Origin: Actinomycetes bacterium
GTDB taxonomy: Bacteria; Actinomycetota; Actinomycetes; Prado026
Reading direction: 5' to 3'
NCBI GenBank assembly: GCA_025455945.1
Contig: JALOLN010000011.1
Coordinates: 1-22,661 of the forward strand
DNA length: 22,661 nucleotides
Part shown: positions 19,780-22,661 of the stretch, in pieces
How the letters are laid out: each line of letters begins with the position of its first letter
Position numbering within the stretch: the first letter of the stretch is position 1
Notes under the pieces: model-generated
The model's input: the letters and a program-made list of their open reading frames with translations, nothing else
Told to the model about the DNA's origin: nothing
Databases searched by the model: none
Made by a program: the position numbers and the translations under genes

Positions 19780-21309
19780 CGGGGTGGGGGCGGACCCACC
19801 CCGGCGCCGGCGGCGGCGCTGCTGGGTGCCGCCGGTGGGCGGGTCGCCCGCCGCGGCGTCCGGGCCTGCGCTCGCCTGGGTGCCGGGGGCGGCGTCCGAG
19901 ACGGGCTGCCCGCCGCGGGTCCGGCTGCGTGACCTGTTCCGACGCGGTCGTGCCGGGCGCTCGGCCTGCTCGGCCCGCTCGGCTCGGCCGCCGGGCTCCC
20001 GGGACCGGCCAGACGCCGGCCGGGAGCGGGCCTTGCCGGTCTCGCCGAGGTCCTCGAGCTCCTCGGCGTCGAGGCCCATGCGGGTCCGCTGGGTGCGGGG
20101 GAGAACCCCGGTGGCCTCCGCGGGGATGTCGAGCGCGGTGCGGATGAACTCCGAGGTCGAGTACGTCTCCGGCGGGTCGACGAAGGGCAGGCCGAGGGCC
20201 TTGCTGATGACTGCCCAGCGGGTGAGGTCGGCCCAGTCGACCAGGGTCACGGCCACCCCGGAGGCACCGGCCCGCGCGGTGCGGCCGACCCGGTGCAGGT
20301 AGGTCTTCTCGTCCTCGGGGCAGGTGTAGTTGATGACGTGGGTGACGCCCTCGATGTCGATGCCCCGGGCTGCGACGTCTGTCGCCACCAGGACGTCGAC
20401 CTTGCCGCTGCGGAACGCCCGCAGGGCCTGCTCGCGCGCCCCCTGGCCGAGGTCCCCGTGCACCGCAGCCGCCGCGAAGCCCCGGCCGGTGAGGTCGGCC
20501 GCCACCCGGTCGCAGGCCCGCTTGGTGCGGCAGAAGATGATCGTCAGGCCGCGGCCGCGCGCCTGCAGGATGCGCGCCAGCAGCTCGGGCTTGTCCATCT
20601 CGTGCGCGCGGTAGACGTGCTGCTCGACGGTGTCCACCGTCGCGGCGTCGTCGTCGGGGTTCACGGTGCGGATGTGGGTGGGCTGGCGCATGTACCGCCG
20701 GGCCAGGTTGACGATGACACCGGGCATCGTCGCGGAGAACAGCATGGTCTGGCGGTTCTCCGGGGTGGCGGCCACCAGTCGCTCGACGTCGGGCAGGAAG
20801 CCCAGGTCGAGCATCTCGTCGGCCTCGTCCAGGACCAGCACCTTGACGTGGCTGAGGTCGAGGTGCCGCTTCTGGTGCAGGTCGATCAGCCGGCCCGGGG
20901 TGCCGACCACCAGGTCGACGCCGTCGCGCAGCGCGTCGACCTGCGGCTCGTAGGCCCGCCCGCCGTACACCTCGAGCACCCGGACGCCCCGCCGCTCGCC
21001 GGCCGTGCGCAGGTCCCGGGCGACCTGCAGGCACAGCTCGCGGGTCGGGACGACGACCAGGGCCTGCGGCGCCCCCGGGGTCACCAGCTCGATCTGGTCG
21101 GGGTCCGCGGGGGCGATGATCCGCTGCAGCAACGGGATGCCGAAGCCGAGGGTCTTCCCGGTGCCCGTCTTGGCCTGCCCGATGACGTCCTGCCCGGCCA
21201 GGGCGACCGGGAGCGTCATCTCCTGGATGGGGAACGCCTCGATGATGCCGAGGGCGTGCAGCGCGTCGGCTGTCTCGGGCAGGACCCCGAGCTCGCGGAA
21301 CGTGGTCAG
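19777..21309 (-). CDS. DEAD-box RNA helicase (RhlE-like)
   Basis: About 510 residues. Motifs in order: Q-motif AFPIQEM (about 25-31), motif I AKTGTGKT (46-53), PTRELCLQ, GTPGRL, motif II DEAD (161-164), SAT (192-194), RGIDIEG and motif VI HRVGRTARAG (339-348). A basic, Arg-rich disordered tail (about 415-510) ends in RRRRRRGG, as in RNA-binding helicases. It unwinds RNA duplexes, likely in ribosome assembly or mRNA decay. The best start is CTG at 21309, giving (M)TTFRELGVLPE, with GGAAGAGG 9 nt upstream; in-frame GTG at 21366 would add a basic, non-conserved leader. A TACACT -10-like box at 21433-21438 implies a leader of about 115 nt with three hairpins. It matches M. tuberculosis RhlE (Rv3211) by context (from memory). 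Confidence 0.93.
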   Translation of the reverse strand: MTTFRELGVLPETADALHALGIIEAFPIQEMTLPVALAGQDVIGQAKTGTGKTLGFGIPLLQRIIAPADPDQIELVTPGAPQALVVVPTRELCLQVARDLRTAGERRGVRVLEVYGGRAYEPQVDALRDGVDLVVGTPGRLIDLHQKRHLDLSHVKVLVLDEADEMLDLGFLPDVERLVAATPENRQTMLFSATMPGVIVNLARRYMRQPTHIRTVNPDDDAATVDTVEQHVYRAHEMDKPELLARILQARGRGLTIIFCRTKRACDRVAADLTGRGFAAAAVHGDLGQGAREQALRAFRSGKVDVLVATDVAARGIDIEGVTHVINYTCPEDEKTYLHRVGRTARAGASGVAVTLVDWADLTRWAVISKALGLPFVDPPETYSTSEFIRTALDIPAEATGVLPRTQRTRMGLDAEELEDLGETGKARSRPASGRSREPGGRAERAEQAERPARPRRNRSRSRTRGGQPVSDAAPGTQASAGPDAAAGDPPTGGTQQRRRRRRGGSAPTP

Positions 21310-21318
21310 GGCTGGTCG

Positions 21319-21326
21319 CCTCTTCC
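21319..21326 (-). promoter_or_regulatory. Shine-Dalgarno supporting a CTG start for the helicase
   Basis: GGAAGAGG on the minus strand ends 9 nt before CTG 21309. This placement is the reason for choosing that rare start over the more distant GTG 21366, which has no such site. Confidence 0.5.
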
Positions 21327-21345
21327 GTCTCGTGGTGCGGGGGCG

Positions 21346-21438
21346 GTCCCACCGGGGACGGCGCACCGGCTGGTGCGCGGCGTCGACACGGACGGCGTGA
21401 CACGGCCGCACCCGCGTGTGCGGTGTGCCCCGAGTGTA
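21346..21438 (-). promoter_or_regulatory. Helicase promoter box and structured 5' leader
   Basis: TACACT (21433-21438, minus strand) matches TAnnnT. Downstream are three hairpins: 21406-21423 (6-bp stem), 21361-21378 (GCGCACC-GGCT-GGTGCGC, perfect 7-bp stem) and 21346-21359 (GTCCC-ACCG-GGGAC). No -35 was recognised. The leader would be about 115 nt. Confidence 0.4.
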
Positions 21439-21460
21439 CCGGCCGGGCGCCACGGCCGAC

Positions 21461-21489
21461 TTGACGGAGACAATCAAATTGTGCACGAT
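21461..21489 (+). promoter_or_regulatory. gpx promoter, predicted leaderless
   Basis: TTGACG (21461-21466) is an almost ideal -35. After a 17-nt spacer the -10 position is CACGAT (21484-21489), which keeps A2 and T6 only. Six nt later comes the ATG at 21496, so transcription would begin on the start codon. There is no Shine-Dalgarno. Confidence 0.55.
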
Positions 21490-21498
21490 TCAATCATG
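21469..21498. promoter_or_regulatory. OhrR-type operator overlapping the gpx promoter and start codon
   Basis: The first 15-bp unit (21469-21483) contains the inverted repeat ACAAT-CAA-ATTGT. It matches the remembered Bacillus subtilis OhrR unit TACAATTAAATTGTA at 12 of 15 positions; the abutting unit (21484-21498) matches at 9 of 15. The tandem 15-bp arrangement is the same as in the B. subtilis ohrA operator. This is the most AT-rich spot nearby, and it covers the -10 and ATG. Confidence 0.65.
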
Positions 21499-21996
21499 AC
21501 CAACACTAAATCGATCTTCGACCTCTCGTTCGTCGACAACCGCGGCGAGCGCGTCTCCCTGTCCGACTTCGCCGGCAAGGTCCTGCTGGTCGTCAACACC
21601 GCCAGCAAGTGCGGCTTCACGGGGCAGTACGACGGTCTGCAGAAGCTGCACGAGGAGCTCGCGGACCGCGGGCTGGTCGTCCTGGGCTTCCCGTGCGACC
21701 AGTTCGCCCACCAGGAGCCCGGCGACGACAGCCAGATCGCGGAGTTCTGCCGGGTCAACTTCGGCGTGACCTTCCCGCTGTCGACGAAGGTCGACGTCAA
21801 CGGCAAGGACACCGACCCCGTCCTCGCCTTCGTGAAGGAACGCACGAGGGGCCGGCTCGGCTCGGCGGTCAAGTGGAACTTCACCAAGTTCCTGGTCGCC
21901 CCGGACGGCCAGACGGTGCGCCGCTTCGCCCCCACCGTGGACCCCGCGGACCTGCGCGCCGACGTCGAGACGCTCCTGGCCACCGTGGTGCGATGA
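21496..21996 (+). CDS. Glutathione-peroxidase-family thiol peroxidase (Cys type)
   Basis: A 166-residue peroxidase. The peroxidatic Cys39 lies in NTASKCGFTGQY; the other catalytic-tetrad residues are Gln73 (FAHQEPG), Trp128 and Asn129 (VKWNFTKF). A further Cys85 in IAEFCRVNFGVTFP sits where thioredoxin-dependent GPx proteins keep their resolving Cys, so reduction by thioredoxin or a similar thiol, not glutathione, is expected in an actinobacterium. There is no in-frame TGA, so no selenocysteine. The ATG at 21496 gives the normal N-terminus and appears leaderless. Its stop overlaps the ohrR start (ATGA). The operator-like repeats over its start suggest control by OhrR and induction by organic peroxides. 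Confidence 0.94.
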   Translation: MTNTKSIFDLSFVDNRGERVSLSDFAGKVLLVVNTASKCGFTGQYDGLQKLHEELADRGLVVLGFPCDQFAHQEPGDDSQIAEFCRVNFGVTFPLSTKVDVNGKDTDPVLAFVKERTRGRLGSAVKWNFTKFLVAPDGQTVRRFAPTVDPADLRADVETLLATVVR

Positions 21997-22472
21997 GCAC
22001 CCCGGGGCGGGCGGATGAGGCGCTGCTGCTCGACAACCAGCTGTGCGTCCTGGTGTACCGGCTGCACAGGGGCATCACCGACCTGTACCGCCCGCTGCTG
22101 GCTGAGCTCGGGCTGACCTACCCCCAGTACCTCGTGATGCTGTCGCTGTGGGAGTCCGACCCGTCGACCGTGAGCCGGCTGGGGCACCGGCTGGACCTGG
22201 ACAGCGGCACGCTGTCCCCCCTGCTCAAGCGGCTGGAGTCGGCGGGCCTGGTCCGGCGCACCCGGGCCAGGGCCGACGAGCGCTCCGTCGAGGTCTCGCT
22301 CACCGACGAGGGACGGGCCCTGCGCTCGCGCGCTCGGCACGTCCCGGCGGCCGTCGCCGCCGCGCTGGCCGGCTCCGAGGACGACTACTGGACGACGCGT
22401 GAGCTGCTGACCGCGCTGCTGGACCGCCTGGAGCCGGCTGCCGGGCCGACCGCACCGTCGTCGGCGCCGTGA
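21993..22472 (+). CDS. ohrR: OhrR-like MarR-family organic peroxide sensor
   Basis: A 159-residue winged-helix repressor. It contains DNQLCVLVYRLHRG, LGLTYPQYLVMLSLWE, LDSGTLSPLLKRLESAGLVRR and ADERSVEVSLTDEG, all close to Bacillus subtilis OhrR. Its sole cysteine, Cys18, aligns with the sensing Cys15, and Tyr22, Tyr32 and Tyr43 stand at the same offsets as Tyr19, Tyr29 and Tyr40 that cradle it. It should therefore be a 1-Cys OhrR, inactivated by mixed-disulfide formation with a low-molecular-weight thiol (mycothiol in actinobacteria) or by overoxidation. It overlaps gpx by 4 nt and the next gene by 4 nt (GTGA). Usual ohrR genes neighbour ohr/OsmC; here the neighbour is gpx. Autoregulation through the gpx promoter is likely. 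Confidence 0.92.
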   Translation: MSTPGRADEALLLDNQLCVLVYRLHRGITDLYRPLLAELGLTYPQYLVMLSLWESDPSTVSRLGHRLDLDSGTLSPLLKRLESAGLVRRTRARADERSVEVSLTDEGRALRSRARHVPAAVAAALAGSEDDYWTTRELLTALLDRLEPAAGPTAPSSAP

Positions 22473-22661
22473 GCGCGGCAGCAGCCGACAGGCCGGCCCC
22501 TCGAGCGGTCGGCCGGTGGGCCCTGGCCCTCGTCCTGCTTGTCGCCGGCCTCGGCCACCTCGCCAACCCCGAGGTGTTCCTGGCCCAGGTCCCGCCCTGG
22601 TTCCCGGCCCGGGACGCCGTGGTGCTCGGCTCCGGGCTGGTCGAGATCGCGCTGGCCGTGG
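22469..22661 (+). CDS. DoxX-like membrane protein, N-terminal part
   Basis: The first 64 codons are in the window and the rest lies beyond it. GTG 22469 overlaps the ohrR stop by 4 nt. A membrane helix (about 16-32, RWALALVLLVAGLGHL) is followed by NPEVFLAQVPPWFP and by LGSGLVEIALAV, the pattern of small DoxX-family proteins in which a Pro-Pro-Trp loop joins the first two helices. In M. tuberculosis a DoxX protein takes part in a membrane complex with SodA and SseA for oxidative-stress defence (from memory); the link with a peroxidase and OhrR here fits that theme. Identity is fairly safe, the exact function is not. Confidence 0.7.
   Translation, partial: MSAAAADRPAPRAVGRWALALVLLVAGLGHLANPEVFLAQVPPWFPARDAVVLGSGLVEIALAV

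Noticed and set aside
19550..21493. A 647-codon minus-strand frame overlapping the helicase
   Set aside because: It is out of frame with the DEAD-box motifs and low in complexity; the frame with motifs I to VI is the real one.
21496..21996. Selenocysteine-type glutathione peroxidase
   Set aside because: The peroxidatic residue is encoded by a Cys codon (Cys39), there is no in-frame TGA, and no SECIS-like need exists.

Overview
The window is very GC-rich and densely coded, with GTG as a frequent start, 4-nt stop/start overlaps and strong GC at third codon positions. This points to an actinobacterium (Actinomycetota). The gene content and neighbourhoods feel like the Geodermatophilaceae/Frankia-side lineages, but that placement is an impression and was not tested. 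I see no rRNA, tRNA, insertion sequence, prophage or CRISPR array. No stretch longer than about 190 bases lacks a gene.

Layout. 1-1862 (+): the tail of an envelope-stress gene (possibly RseB-like), the membrane protease HtrA and the Tat component TatB. With the following mrp this recalls the sigE-rseA-htrA-tatB-mrp region of Mycobacterium tuberculosis. 1868-6110 (-): Mrp (Fe-S carrier ATPase), an orphan GspE/PilB-type ATPase with an MshEN-type N-terminus, and a PRC-barrel/MgtE_N/CBS protein lacking the channel domain. 6168-8004 (+): PhzF-like isomerase and EamA exporter. 8162-12193 (+): acyl-CoA dehydrogenase, general stress membrane protein, DUF2332 protein, GH1 beta-glucosidase. 12294-13331 (-): zinc alcohol dehydrogenase. 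13457-16312 (+): MaoC hydratase, then a tight run of a zinc-ribbon protein (DUF6758-like), a PHP phosphoesterase and an Fe-S RecB-like nuclease. 16334-17625 (-): alpha/beta hydrolase and a RsbW-like ATPase. 17676-19767 (+): ParA-like ATPase coupled to a zinc-ribbon protein, then an L,D-transpeptidase. 19777-21309 (-): DEAD-box RNA helicase. 21496-22661 (+): glutathione-peroxidase homologue, OhrR and a DoxX-like membrane protein (cut by the window edge), chained by 4-nt overlaps.

Most notable signals: (i) the gpx-ohrR-doxX operon, with an OhrR-like operator lying over the promoter and start codon of an apparently leaderless mRNA; (ii) a three-arm alternative RNA structure whose last arm covers part of the Shine-Dalgarno of the stress-protein gene (9373-9419); (iii) recurrent TAnnnT-N6/7-RTG arrangements (tatB, mrp, MgtE-like gene) that predict leaderless transcripts; (iv) a long hairpin plus an extreme G-quadruplex tract that form the 3' end of the alcohol dehydrogenase gene; (v) a zinc-ribbon/PHP/Fe-S nuclease operon; (vi) a structured, roughly 115-nt leader and a CTG start for the RNA helicase. 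All calls come from reading the sequence and from remembered family knowledge; no search or folding program was run.
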